Part shown: in pieces, positions 1 to 11,400 of the stretch
Layout of the letters: the number at the start of each line of letters is the position of its first letter
How positions within the stretch are numbered: position 1 is the first letter of the stretch
NCBI GenBank assembly: GCA_014529385.2
Contig: CM043942.1
Span: forward strand, 63,135,184-63,199,183
DNA length: 64,000 bases
Origin: Adiantum capillus-veneris
Taxonomy: Eukaryota; Streptophyta; Polypodiopsida; Polypodiales; Pteridaceae
Reading direction: 5' to 3'
Translations under genes and position numbers: made by a program
The notes under the pieces: model-generated
Database searches by the model: none
Seen by the model: the letters and a program-made list of their open reading frames with translations, nothing else
Told to the model about the DNA's origin: nothing

Positions 1-966
1 TGATCAACCAGTAAAGAACCTTGGCCATGAAATGCTTCCACTATCTTTGCTCAAACACAAAGTATATCTATGCAAAAAGAAGATATTACCAACCTAGAAC
101 AAAATACACAGGGGGGTTGTAGTAATTGCCAAAGAAGTAATACGTAATCTTGAAAAATCAAACCTCTCTAGAGAAGAAGATGGTTAGAAAAGAGACCAAC
201 AGATGAAACTTACTACAAAGTATCACCACAACACATAAGAATCAACCCAACTTATTGTCCAATCTCTAGAAGAAGCAATGGCAAGCATTTGTTGCATGGA
301 GGGATTGTCAAAAATTAGTGCTAAATTAGCTTATATTGGAAAGTCCCCTAGAAAAACAATTCCCCTCAAAACCCTACATGGGACAGACGTTGAAGTTGAA
401 AATCACTTTACTAAGATATTCTAGATCTAGCATGTCAAATGCTATGCAAGATTGCCAAATGATCATCACCACTTGCAGGATTTTGATGATGTCAAGTCAG
501 TTGGACATCCTCAGATAATCTTTATTGAAGGTACCATGCAATTATGTTTAGGAATTGAGAAACACTCCATCAAAGAATATCATCATAGGTATGTACGCAA
601 GGCACATGCTCCTACCATTGCACTATGTGCATACTTTTGAAGAATGCTATGATAGAAATAATTGATCTTCAACCCACTAATAAGGGAGCTATAGGCTAGG
701 CATATTGCTTACCTAGGGCGTTCACTAAGTAAAATTTTGTTATATCACGTGCGGTCACCAAAATGGATTTGAATCACTCCTTATACCCCTCTTGTACACA
801 TGAATCTATAAATTTACAAGAAATTATGATCCCTTCTATTGAACGCACATGCTATGTTACATATACTTTATTGAACTCCCTTGGATTGCTTACTAGAATA
901 CATTGAAGTCCAATCCACTATCATGGATCACATACAAAGCAAAGATCAAGGCCAAATATGCAAATT

Positions 967-1300
967 TCAATCAAGCTCTCAAGACCTTGGAGGAGCATTT
1001 TTGTCATGAGTAAGGTGACGACGAGGATGTATATTGTCTAAGAGGGGAGGTGTTTGCAGATGCCAATTATGGATACCCTTTCTTGCCAAGTTTTCCTTCA
1101 TCTCTAACTTTTGATTCTACATATTGTAAATATACATGGATATCACAAGTCTATGAGATAATTGGATAGTTCAATCAAGCTCTCAAGACCTTTGATGAGC
1201 ATTTTTGTCACGAGAGTAAGGTGACAATGAGGACGCATATCATCTAAGAGGAAAGGTGTTTGAAAATGCCAATGATGGATACCCCTTATTGTCAAATTTT
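967..1300. repeat. Direct repeat, period about 204 bp
   Basis: A segment starting TCAATCAAGCTCTCAAGACC at 967 recurs at 1,171, followed in both copies by a similar stretch ending near a GGATACCCC motif. The copies differ by scattered substitutions and small indels, so this duplication is older than the adjacent perfect one. Confidence 0.7.
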
Positions 1301-1304
1301 CCTT

Positions 1305-1592
1305 CATTTTAATCTTATATAGATTGTAAATATACATGTATCTCACAAGTTTATCATATAATTGGAAATGCCCCACTTAAGTCTATTGTACTTGTGTATT
1401 ACCTAAGGGAACTGATCTTAGAGGTCAATTTTGAGAATTCGAGGTAAACATTTTAATCTTATATAGATTGTAAATATACATGTATCTCACAAGTTTATCA
1501 TATAATTGGAAATGCCCCACTTAAGTCTATTGTACTTGTGTATTACCTAAGGGAACTGATCTTAGAGGTCAATTTTGAGAATTCGAGGTAAA
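1305..1592. repeat. Near-perfect 144-bp tandem duplication
   Basis: Positions 1,305-1,448 and 1,449-1,592 read as identical by eye, each starting CATTTTAATC and ending CGAGGTAAA. Identity in such a decayed neighbourhood implies a recent slippage or unequal-exchange event, or gene conversion. Confidence 0.9.
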
Positions 1593-3159
1593 AAAGTCAA
1601 TCATTAGCAAAACATGGATAAATTATAATAAGGATTGTAAGCTATGAAGTGAGAGAAGCTTTTGGGTACTAAACATTCAATTGTAATTTGATAATTCACA
1701 TCAAGTTTTGTCGAGTGCATTGTGTTTCTCTTCTCTTGCTCTATCTTTAAAGTATATTCATTGTCAGTTTGTTGAAGGTTCACATGTATGCTATTCAAAT
1801 TTTAACCAATTGGTTTAGTGATATTCAAAGTTGAAATGCTAATATTTGATAAGAGACTAATGCTAGGCCTTAAGAGAAGATTTTAAACTATTTTTATGCA
1901 TGTTTTGATGACCTCTAAAACAAATGGGAGCAAAAATGTACAAAGATCCAATGAATGACACTGTTTTAGGATAAAAGATAGACCCAATGAGTTTAAGGAC
2001 TTGGTGCTCGTAGATTACAACAGGGATAGGTACTTTGACATTGATGAAGTTGAGTATCAAGTTGTGTTTGACCCTATAAGTGGAAAATGCTGGGCACGAA
2101 GGAAAAAGTGGATGAGGGACTAGGGGAGAAACATCCTTTGGTTAATAAAACTAGCATGATATTCATCAAGATAAATGAAGAAAGGAGAGTCTCAATGGAT
2201 TATGCTTGAATGGGCTTGTATAGATTCGTAATGGGGATCATAATGATTTCTATAAATGTGAAGAACCAAAGCTTGGGAGCTAACATTTCGTAAGAATCTC
2301 TATGTGTTTACATATGTACATGCTTAGGGAGTGAAAGTTTTGATGATATATAAATATGGACAAGAGTACAAACCTCTAGATTCAATCAAGCTTGAAAGCT
2401 ATACCTATGTGGCTACTCAAGTTTCAACATACTACATACAACCAAGTGTAAGCATAGCAAGGATATCAAAAACTAATTTGCCAAAACGAGAGACAAAAAA
2501 TGTGGGAAGAACGGGATTTAACAAGTCTTGAAGACATACATGTGTTTCCAAGATTAAATCTATGAGATCAATGGGGATCACAAACATCCAAAATTGTTGT
2601 TTAAAGGAGTGCAATTCTTAGTACAATGAACCAAACAGGTAGTTATACTACAGTAATGGACTCAAGAAGGCCACAATTAAAAGAGAGTTTCAAAAATAAT
2701 GCTAAAGCATGTTCCAAAGAAGATCTAAATGGGAATTCCTTTAAGAGTTCCATAAGTAGGAAGAGGTCTTTGCAAGCAAGAGGACCTCAAGAGACCCAGG
2801 GATGATAAGGCATGTTTTTGAACCACAATGGATGAGACCATCTCAAGTAGCAAAATGTGTAAGAAAAAAACCATGTTGGATCAGGGACAAAGCAATGTTT
2901 CACAAGTGGATGATAAATTGTAACCAGTGTTAGGACAACAACCTCCACTACCAAATGACAATTGAGTTGCTGTTAGGTTCACTCAACCCACTGAGCCATA
3001 ATAGAGCCAAACACTTGTGCCAATTTATGATGAGGAATCTAGTGATGGCTATGGAGTAGCTCTAGAAACTATTTCATAAGGGGAAAAATCCTACTCTCTG
3101 TGGCAAACTTCACTGCCAAATAGTCAGTCTTCACATGTGCCTCAACCCTTAAGACATCA

Positions 3160-3660
3160 TTGTTTGATGGACAAGATCACCTTGATGTTTATAGAAAATC
3201 AAATTTACAAACCGAAGACATATCCACCGAGACAGCAACCATTGCCACCGCCACAACAACCTCAACAAAGAGGCCATGCTATGAGTGTGGAGGTGATCAT
3301 TTGACTAGAGTTTGTCTGTTTAAAGGGAAAATAGTGAAGATATTTGGGTTTAGTCTATAGTGGAAAAATTCATTTCATGTAGGAATGTCCAAAGCATCCT
3401 AAAAGAGCAAGAAAGGCACCTATGAACATAGTAAATTCTATCTAGTTCAAGTGGGTTATATTCTGAGAAAATTTCTCCAATAAATGTGGTAATGAGGCTA
3501 GAGAATCTATGAATCAAAAGAGTGATGAGGAAAGAGATAAACATCTAAAGTAAACCAAAATGGATGGAAAGTCCATAAGAAATCAACATAAATCTTGTAA
3601 AGTTAAAGAAGAAAAATGCAGAGAACAACTCCATACCTCCCCTATATGGTATGGAGTTTA
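3160..3660 (+). pseudogene. gag: gypsy gag, zinc-knuckle region
   Basis: The frame 3,160-3,360 ends with a threonine-rich stretch followed by CYECGGDHLTRVC, a nucleocapsid-type CCHC knuckle (C-x2-C-x3-H-x4-C). The frame is lost just downstream, but an ECPKHPK-like piece after 3,380 resembles the end of a second knuckle, as in the gag genes at 33.7 kb and 11.8 kb. In gypsy elements this region binds the RNA genome in the particle. It is broken by stops on both sides, so it is a relic. Confidence 0.6.
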
Positions 3661-3902
3661 TTGAGAACAACTAAAACAACACAATGAAAAAGAAGCTTCA
3701 TTAGTGGAACAAAATAGGCCCTATATGGTTAGTTCAGGAGGATAAATGTTGGTTGATAAATTCTTGGACATCTTAGATGCTTTATTTCAAGCCTACGAGG
3801 CCAAGAGTCTGAGGTCTAAGAAAACATTGGAGCAAAGGTGGTTGACCTATCCACATCGCAAAGTAGATAGACAAAGACTGGAAATGTGTAAGAATACAAT
3901 CC

Positions 3903-4304
3903 TTGATTGAACATGTACCATCTAAATTGTCTCTTGAGACAAAACAACAAATGTTTGAACCACAAACATATAGGGAGAAGGTTTTTGAAACATCTCCTCA
4001 AACTAACCTCAAACCAAACATCAAACTAGATGACCAAGTAGTTGCTAACACCATAAAGGATCCAAGACCACATTTTATTGCAACTATATCAGAGATAGAA
4101 GATCCATGGTCCGATGAATTATGGGAAGCGACTAGAAATGCTAAGGAAAGAAGTGCAGTATACAAATCTACTCCCATTACAGAGATAAACCTAGAGCATG
4201 AACACCGAAACATAGAGTTCCACTCACTTTATGGTGAGATTGGATCCATGGTTTTTGTAGAAAGAAAACCACATACATTAAAAAAACCCTATCTTTATAT
4301 ATGA
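3903..4304 (+). pseudogene. gypsy gag-protease linker ORF
   Basis: An open frame of 133 codons, hydrophilic and acidic, lies between the gag knuckle and the retropepsin. It matches no domain I know. Its place is the same as the charged linker ORFs at 31.1-33.5 kb in the - strand gypsy element, which suggests a linker of a gag-pol polyprotein. It has no typical start context and is probably a surviving open stretch, not an active gene. Confidence 0.45.
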
Positions 4305-4499
4305 ATGAGCATGAAACTAAATTGGAAGTGAGTTGTACCTTCATAGTGGAAGACTATGCCATAAATGTAGACCAAACTAGGCAAAAACTTGAAAAAATTG
4401 GGCATTAAATTTCCACTCAAGGATATGGAGTCAAAGACAAGGAAAATGAAACAAATTGAATCTAAATAGAGCCAATACCTATCAATAAACTCTCAATAA

Positions 4500-4860
4500 A
4501 GTGGCTGGTTATTGTGAGGGTGAGGAAGCAAACACAACCTTGCCTATTAAATACAAAGGCTCTAAAACCTTGGTTATCCTTGACAACGGTGGGGTGTAAC
4601 CATTGCTACAAAGGAAACTTAATAAAAATTTAAAAGGACTAGCTCCATGCCAAACAAACATGAAATTGTACTTAGAAAATGGTTATGTGAAAAAGACTAT
4701 GGAAATACTAGAACAGATAGTAGTCACATCCTGTGAGATGAGTAAGAACATACACTTGTGATAAGTAGACTTTAGTAAGGACAAAATTTTTGATGTTATT
4801 TTGGGACATCCATTCTTGAGAAAACTTAAAATGGTTCAAGAATGTGATTACGACCCACAT
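4500..4860 (+). pseudogene. pr: gypsy retropepsin relic
   Basis: Reading + strand frames, a stretch with NTTLPIKYKG and VILDNGG lines up with NTTLPVKYND and AILDSGAG of the protease at 32.4-33.0 kb. Here the catalytic D-S/T-G triad reads DNG, and a stop follows almost at once. Downstream, a MKLYLENGYV-like segment matches MKLQLADGHI of the other copy, and a LGHPFLRKL-like segment matches the conserved ILG block at the end of retropepsins. The enzyme would mature the polyprotein; this copy cannot be functional. Confidence 0.6.
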
Positions 4861-6452
4861 CTACTTATGAGAGTAACTCTAAGGGAATAGAGCTATAGAG
4901 ATGATAAAAAGAACACTTGTTAAGGAGTTTGACTTTGGAACAATATATGAACCAAAAGTTCCTACACGGTTGTAGTTCAAAGTTCATACTTGGATGTGTG
5001 GAACTTTAGATTGTGATAGTCTCTTCAAGGAAGAATGAAACTTAGAAAGACCATTGGAAGATGATGCTTACGTACTAGAGCATTTTTTAGAGGATGTTGT
5101 TGAACCTCCATAATGGACTTAAATACTAGCCACTACCATGGATGTGTGTGAATAAAGTCAACCAAACACAATTTGGTGATGAAGAACTTTATTAGGTAAT
5201 TCCATTTTGAATGGTTATAATGATTCGTAAGATAGATGATAGAAATACAATAGAGCTCGAAAAAGGTGAGATACCATGCATGCAAATAATGGGCAATGTC
5301 TCCATAAGAGACATATATGAAGTAGTAGAAATATTTTAACAAAGAGGATATGTTTTATGACTTTCTTAATAAAAGATTGAGATGACAAGATACACACAAA
5401 ACAAATGCATTAGACAATTGGGTAACAAAAGAGAAAATCTGATCCCAAAACTCAAGGGTATAACACACTATTGATTGTGTAAAACATAAAATCACCAAAA
5501 TATTTTTGAGTTCCTTGATGAGAAAGCAAAGAAAATAAAAAAGATCAAGAACCAAACCTAAGGAGACGAAAACAAAAAATAGTGAACTAAAAATGACAAA
5601 GATTGAACAAAACAGGAGACACAAATAATTGCCACAAACTTTGAATGAGGTTTAGATGATAGAGATGTAAAGTGAGGAAGATTCAAAGTCCAATTAGATT
5701 AGAGATCCTTCTCGTTACAAGAAATACACATAGTAGGATCAAAGAATTTGAAGAGAAAGAATTTTGATAGCAATGCTCATGAGTACAAAGATTTTTTTGC
5801 TTAGTCATACAAAGATCTAAGGGAGTAGATCTTGAAATTTTTTTTACATATAGTTCCTCTTAAGACTGATGCTAGGCCAAGTAGACAATGCCCAAGAAGC
5901 AATAGATACCCAAAGTTCACCCAAAGCTCAAGTGCTAGACTTGCCAATACACAAATCTACAAAGCAAGAAGAATTTATAACATCAAGATATGAACAAGAA
6001 GATGCCATCACTCAACAAAAGCATAGACAACACAAAAGTGGCTCAAACAAGTTAGTGCACAAACAACCACACCTTTTGAGGAAGTAGAGAAGATGCCATA
6101 CGAAAGGGAACTTTAGATAATCAAAGATTCTAATATGAAAGATACACTTGTAATGTTGGAAGAGTTTACCTGCCATAGATCTATTATATCCACATTTAAT
6201 GAACATATTTAGCCATAGTGAAGGCTACTATGAAAACAAAGTGATGAAGAATATAGTCTAAAGATGAGATATTAGATCTAGAGATGGGACACAATAGAGC
6301 CCCAAAAGAAAAAGGAAAAGTTAGGTTGAAGCTCACAAATGTAGACGTAGAGCCTCTTATCGCATATGATAGCCAAAACCAAGAGACAATGCAAAGGGTG
6401 GAATAAGAAAATGCATTACCAAAAAAGTAGTATGACCAACTTGTAACCACCT
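4861..6452 (+). other. Degenerate interior of the gypsy relic
   Basis: AT-rich DNA with only short frames. The + frame at 5,869-6,087 (72 codons) is hydrophilic, rich in Q, K and E, and resembles a retroelement linker, but I cannot assign it. No tRNA, promoter or repeat of note is visible. Confidence 0.3.
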
Positions 6453-7190
<738 letters not shown>

Positions 7191-7524
7191 ACTTGCTCTC
7201 CTATCCGTTTTTTCTCTTCTCCTCCCATCTCCATAGAGCTATGGAGAACCAGACAACAATATTTCCATTAGCTCTAATGTTGGATATATAGACAACGTAT
7301 TCACTGTTGGTCAATAAATTGCTTGTGTTAACTTATGATGTAGGCATATATGATATTTAAGTGATTTCAAGTAATTAATGTTTTATGTATGTTTGTAGTC
7401 CTCAAGAGAAAGTTGTAGAAGGGAGCCATTTTAGGTGATGAATCACAACTCCCAAGATCCAAATCTTTCTTTGATGAGGAAATACGAGAGAGAAAGAGAG
7501 AGGAAAGAGAGGGAGAAAAAATAG
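7191..7524. other. Unassigned spacer
   Basis: Mixed AT-rich sequence with a short GA-rich run (7,490-7,520). No gene or repeat is recognisable. Confidence 0.4.
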
Positions 7525-8330
7525 ATGCAGGGTGAGCAAGGACATCATGCCCTCTATGGTGAAGAGAAAAAGAAAATCTCCTCCGAGATTGTGATAGCTT
7601 TCAAGAGGAGGATTGAAGGTTTTGGGACAAAAGTAAAATGGGAAATTTGGAATCTAGTTGCTGAACATCCTGTTGTTCAAGCAATTAGGAACATTCCTTA
7701 TTGGAGGAGGCTGCTGTACAGAGCTCAATCGCCTCCAATGTTCGCAACACATTGGCTAATTTTAAGTGGCTAGGTTCTAACGAGGAGTTGTTTTTAAAGA
7801 ATGCAACGTTGCAAATGATGTCGAATTCAAAGGATAACATGCCTATTGAAAAAATATCAAGGGTCCTTAAAGTCGGCCATTGCTCCTTGCACAAGGTAAA
7901 ATCACGGATGAAGCCTGCTATCAATGGTGGATTTTTTTCATTGGCTGCATGTCACGAGCAACACCGTCAAAGCCCTATCACGAACAAAATCAAGGAATTG
8001 GTCCACACATTTTAGAGAGAGGAGACTCATGTATCCCCCAACAAGAAGGATGTTTGTCAAAAGAGAATGGGGAGGAAAAGCTACATAAAACACCCTGTGC
8101 ACCTCATGGATGAGCCTTAGATGATCAAACCAATCACGAACAAAATCAAGGAATTGGTCCACACATTTTAGAGAGAGGAGACTCATGTATCCCCCAACAA
8201 GAAGGATGTTTGTCAAAAGAGAATGTGGAGGAAAAGCTACATAAAACACCCTGTGCACCTCATGGATGAGCCTTAGATGATCAAACCAATTGATATGCCA
8301 TAACTTTGGTATTCTATGCATTACATCTCT
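7525..8330 (+). pseudogene. Unrecognised coding relic with internal 52-codon duplication
   Basis: Two overlapping + strand frames (7,525-7,773 and 7,701-8,015) suggest one protein cut by a frameshift near 7,700-7,770. The downstream part reads helical, basic sequence and then a block with VSPNKKDVCQKR and RKSYIKHPVH. That block occurs twice because of the 156-bp tandem duplication that follows, each time preceded by the same in-frame stop. The basic block could belong to a transposase or another nucleic-acid-binding protein, but I do not recognise the family and assign no function. Confidence 0.45.
7978..8289. repeat. 156-bp tandem duplication (52 codons)
   Basis: TCACGAACAAAATCAAGG starts at 7,978 and again at 8,134. 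The two 156-bp copies read as identical except for about one base (GGGGAGG against GTGGAGG). Because 156 is a multiple of three, the reading frame is the same in both copies, and a 127-codon frame is even open across both on the opposite strand. Confidence 0.93.
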
Positions 8331-8379
8331 AGTGCATAATAACTTCTATCGTTTGATAAGTATCATACTATAATATAGT

Positions 8380-9459
8380 CTAATAATGGTATCCACACTG
8401 TGCATGTTGGTCAGCATACTATGTGTGCAGGTCAGCACACAGTCTATGCTAGTTAGTACATACCTAGTATGCTTGTTAGCGTACTAGTTAGCACATTGAG
8501 GATTCTTGTCAACATACTGTGTATGATAGAACTTCACCATGTCAAGTATGCCACTTAGCATACTCACCATGCTAATTAACAAACCTAGCTAGCACACATG
8601 CTATTTAGTTTAACATACCTCATATGCTAGTTGCCCCACTGATTATTCTAGTTAGCATATTAGAAATGCCATACATAGTATGCTAGGTAGCATACCTAGT
8701 ATGCTAGCAAACACAAAGTGTCTGCTAGATAGCATTTGTAATATGCTAACTAGAAATTAACACAATGTGTATGCTACTTAGCATACTCACCATGCTAATT
8801 AACATACATAGTTAGCACACATGCTATTTAGTTTAGCATGCTAGCTGGCATAGAGCATGATATTTAGCATACTAGTATGCTAGTTAGCACACCTAGTACG
8901 CTAGTTAGCATACCTAGTATGCTACTAAACACAATGTGTCTATTGGTTAGCATTTCTAGTATGCTAACTAGCAAATAACACAATGTGTATGCTACTTAGC
9001 ATACTCACCATGCTAATTAGCGTACGTAGTTAACACACATGCTATTCAATTTAGCATACCTCATATGCTAGTTGGCATTGAGTATGATAGTTAGCATACC
9101 TAGTATGCTAGTAAATAAAATGTATTTGCATTTCTAATATGCTAACTAGCAACAATTAACACAATGTGTATACTACTTAGCCTACTCTCACCATGATAAT
9201 TAATATACCTAGTTAGCAAACATGATATTCAGTTTAGCATACATCATATGCTAGTTGGAACTAAGTATGCCTGTTTGCATACCTAGTATGTTAGTAAACA
9301 CAATGTGTCTACTGGTTAGCATTTCCTAAATTCTAACTAGCAACTAATAGAATGTGTATGCTACTTAGCATACTAACCATGCTTAACATACCTAGTTAGC
9401 ATACATGCTATTCAATTTAGCATACCTCATAAGCAAGTCAGCTTTGAGTATGCTAGTTG
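8380..9459. repeat. Palindromic minisatellite, left block
   Basis: The DNA is built from variants of a roughly 21-bp unit whose heart is TATGCTAGTTAGCATA, a sequence that equals its own reverse complement in 14 of 16 positions. Flanking linkers read CC(T/C)AGTA or similar. A higher-order repeat is visible: the phrase CTTAGCATACTCACCATG or a close variant occurs at 8,554, 8,777, 8,995, 9,176 and 9,364, spacings of 223, 218, 181 and 188 bp. No coding function is supported. Confidence 0.9.
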
Positions 9460-9880
9460 CTTGGGCTTGGGGAATGTTCCCGATCCCGGTCCTTCCTTTT
9501 AATTTTTTTTTTTTGGGATAAGGTCGCATCACGCGTGCACACACACACACCTAACCTACCTACTTGCAACTAATAGAGCTACTGTTACACACTGTTTAAC
9601 ACAGTACTACAACGGCTAATTAACTAATAGATCTACTTACTGCTCCTTACAGGTCTAACATTATAGATCTAATGCCTTAAATATAACACCTTATCATAAA
9701 AAATAGTACATTACAACAAAAAAATTATAACACCTTATTAACAAAAAACAGTACGCTACAGCAAAAACAAAGTTCACAAATCCTTCTCAACAACCACACA
9801 CTTTCTTTCTCTACGTTTTCTACATATCACATTGCACCACAAAGCAGCATAGAGTGCTATTCGAGCTTAGTGTAGGGTAT

Positions 9881-9899
9881 CTTCCCGGCAACGGTGCCA
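9881..9899 (-). promoter_or_regulatory. Primer-binding site, tRNA-Asp-like
   Basis: On the - strand it reads TGGCACCGTTGCCGGGAAG, close to the TGGCGCCGTTGCCGGGGA site known from plant Athila-type and related gypsy elements. It sits four bases inside the candidate LTR. Confidence 0.75.
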
Positions 9900-9903
9900 A
9901 AAA

Positions 9904-10475
9904 TGTGTTCATCTATCGCATGTGTCAAAGCAAGGGACTTGCTGTACACTGTGTGCAAGCCACAAATGGCTGCAAGCACACAACCAGATTAATCTAGCAA
10001 GCTCAAGAGAGCAAGGGTGTGTCACTCACCACTCTACGCTCGCCTTCGTGGAGGATTCCTCACCGCGAAGAAGAGGGAGCTACCGTCGTGCCGTGCTCAA
10101 CCGCCTCGCTGCCGTCGTGTCGTTGCAATGCTCGATCACACACATACTCTCTCTCTCTCTCTCTACCTCTCTCTCTCTCTCTCTCTCTATCTCACGCATA
10201 TACACACACACACACACACACAAGGAGATGAAGAATAATATGGAGATGGAGCAAGAGCACTCTTCAATTGTACAAATGAAAGAATATGTAATTTTTAGGT
10301 TTAGGTGACTCTTATATGAGCTTGCCCGTTCACACTTGGGCGGCCATGCTTAGCCAACTAACCCTTGAATGTTCTAGTTAGAGTACGCCTCTCATCGGCA
10401 ATCACTCTTACCCTTTTCCTATTGGACTGACAAGCCCAGTCCATGACTACTAGAAGTGAACGCCGGTGGTTAACA
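9904..10475 (-). repeat. Candidate 5' LTR, 572 bp
   Basis: The segment has TG...CA ends in - strand orientation and sits immediately before the primer-binding site. It contains a (CT)n tract (about 10,147-10,190) and an (AC)n tract (about 10,203-10,222). With no partner LTR in the window, the boundaries rest on the TG/CA rule and the position of the primer site. Confidence 0.6.
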
Positions 10476-10480
10476 CCTAC

Positions 10481-11400
10481 CTAGTATGCTAACTAGCATA
10501 CCGTGTATGCTATGTAGCATACTTCTACTATTCTCAGGATGTTGATTGTGATTCCATGTATGCTAGTTAGCATACCCAATATGTTAGTTAGCAAACCTAG
10601 TATGCTAGTTAGCATACCCAGTATGTTAGTTAGCAAACCAAATATGCTAATTAGCAAGCCTGGTATACCCCCAAGCATGCTTAGTTCGCACACCAAATAT
10701 GGTAGTTAGTATTTTCATTATGCTAACTAGCATACCATGTATGCTATCTAGCATACTTCTACTATTCTCAGGATGCTTATTATGACTCCATGTATGCTAG
10801 TTAGCATACCCAGTATACCAGTTAGCATGCTAGTAAGCATATCAAGTATGCTAGTTAGCATACCAAATATGCTAGTTAGTATGTTCAATATGCTAACTAG
10901 CATACCCAGTATGCTATGTAGCATACTACTTCTATGCTCAAAATGCTAATTATAATTCCATGTATGCTAGTTAGCATGCTTAGTTGGCACACCAAATATG
11001 CTAGTTAGTATGTTAAATATGCTAACTAGCATACCCAGTATGCTATTTAGCATACTACTACTATGATTTGGATGCTAATGATAATCCCATGTATGCTAGC
11101 TAGCATACCCAATATGCTAGTTAGCATACCTAGTATGTTAGTTAGCATATCCTGTGTACCTCCAATCATGTTTAGTTGTCACACCAAATATGCTTGGTAT
11201 GTTCAATATGCTAACTAGCATACCCAGTATGCTATGTAGCATACTACTACTATACTCAGAATGCTTATTATAAATCTATGTATGCTAGCGAGCATACCCA
11301 ATATGCTCGTTAGCATACCATATGTGCTAGTTAACCTTATCACTATGTTGATTAGCATTTTGAAGATGTTGATTAGCATACATGGCATTTGTGACTATCT
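10481..11400. repeat. Palindromic minisatellite, right block
   Basis: Same basic unit as the left block. The phrase GCTAACTAGCATACC followed by a TAGCATACT-type unit and a CTATTCTCAGGATG-like spacer recurs near 10,486, 10,723, 10,888, 11,018 and 11,200, so this block has its own higher-order arrangement. The spacer differs from the one in the left block. The array fades into gypsy gag sequence at about 11,400. Confidence 0.9.

Larger units (their letters stand above)
9460..10475 (-). mobile_element. Half LTR retrotransposon inserted in the minisatellite
   Basis: This non-satellite insert splits the array. Read on the - strand it starts TGTTAACC at 10,475, runs as a candidate LTR to an end in CA at 9,904, has a four-base gap, then a gypsy-type primer site (9,881-9,899) and about 420 bp of interior. 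No second LTR is found before the satellite resumes at 9,459, so the element is a 5' half. No target duplication can be defined because one end is lost. Confidence 0.65.

Noticed and set aside
10493-10696. Hydrophobic repetitive peptide (GLLTNILGMLTSI-type) on the - strand
   Set aside because: It is the translation of the 21-bp minisatellite, which is free of stops in some phases because 21 is a multiple of three. There is no sign of a start, splice or conserved protein.
8380-11400. CRISPR-like array of short palindromic repeats
   Set aside because: Units are contiguous and variable with no unique spacers, and the genome context is a plant nucleus.
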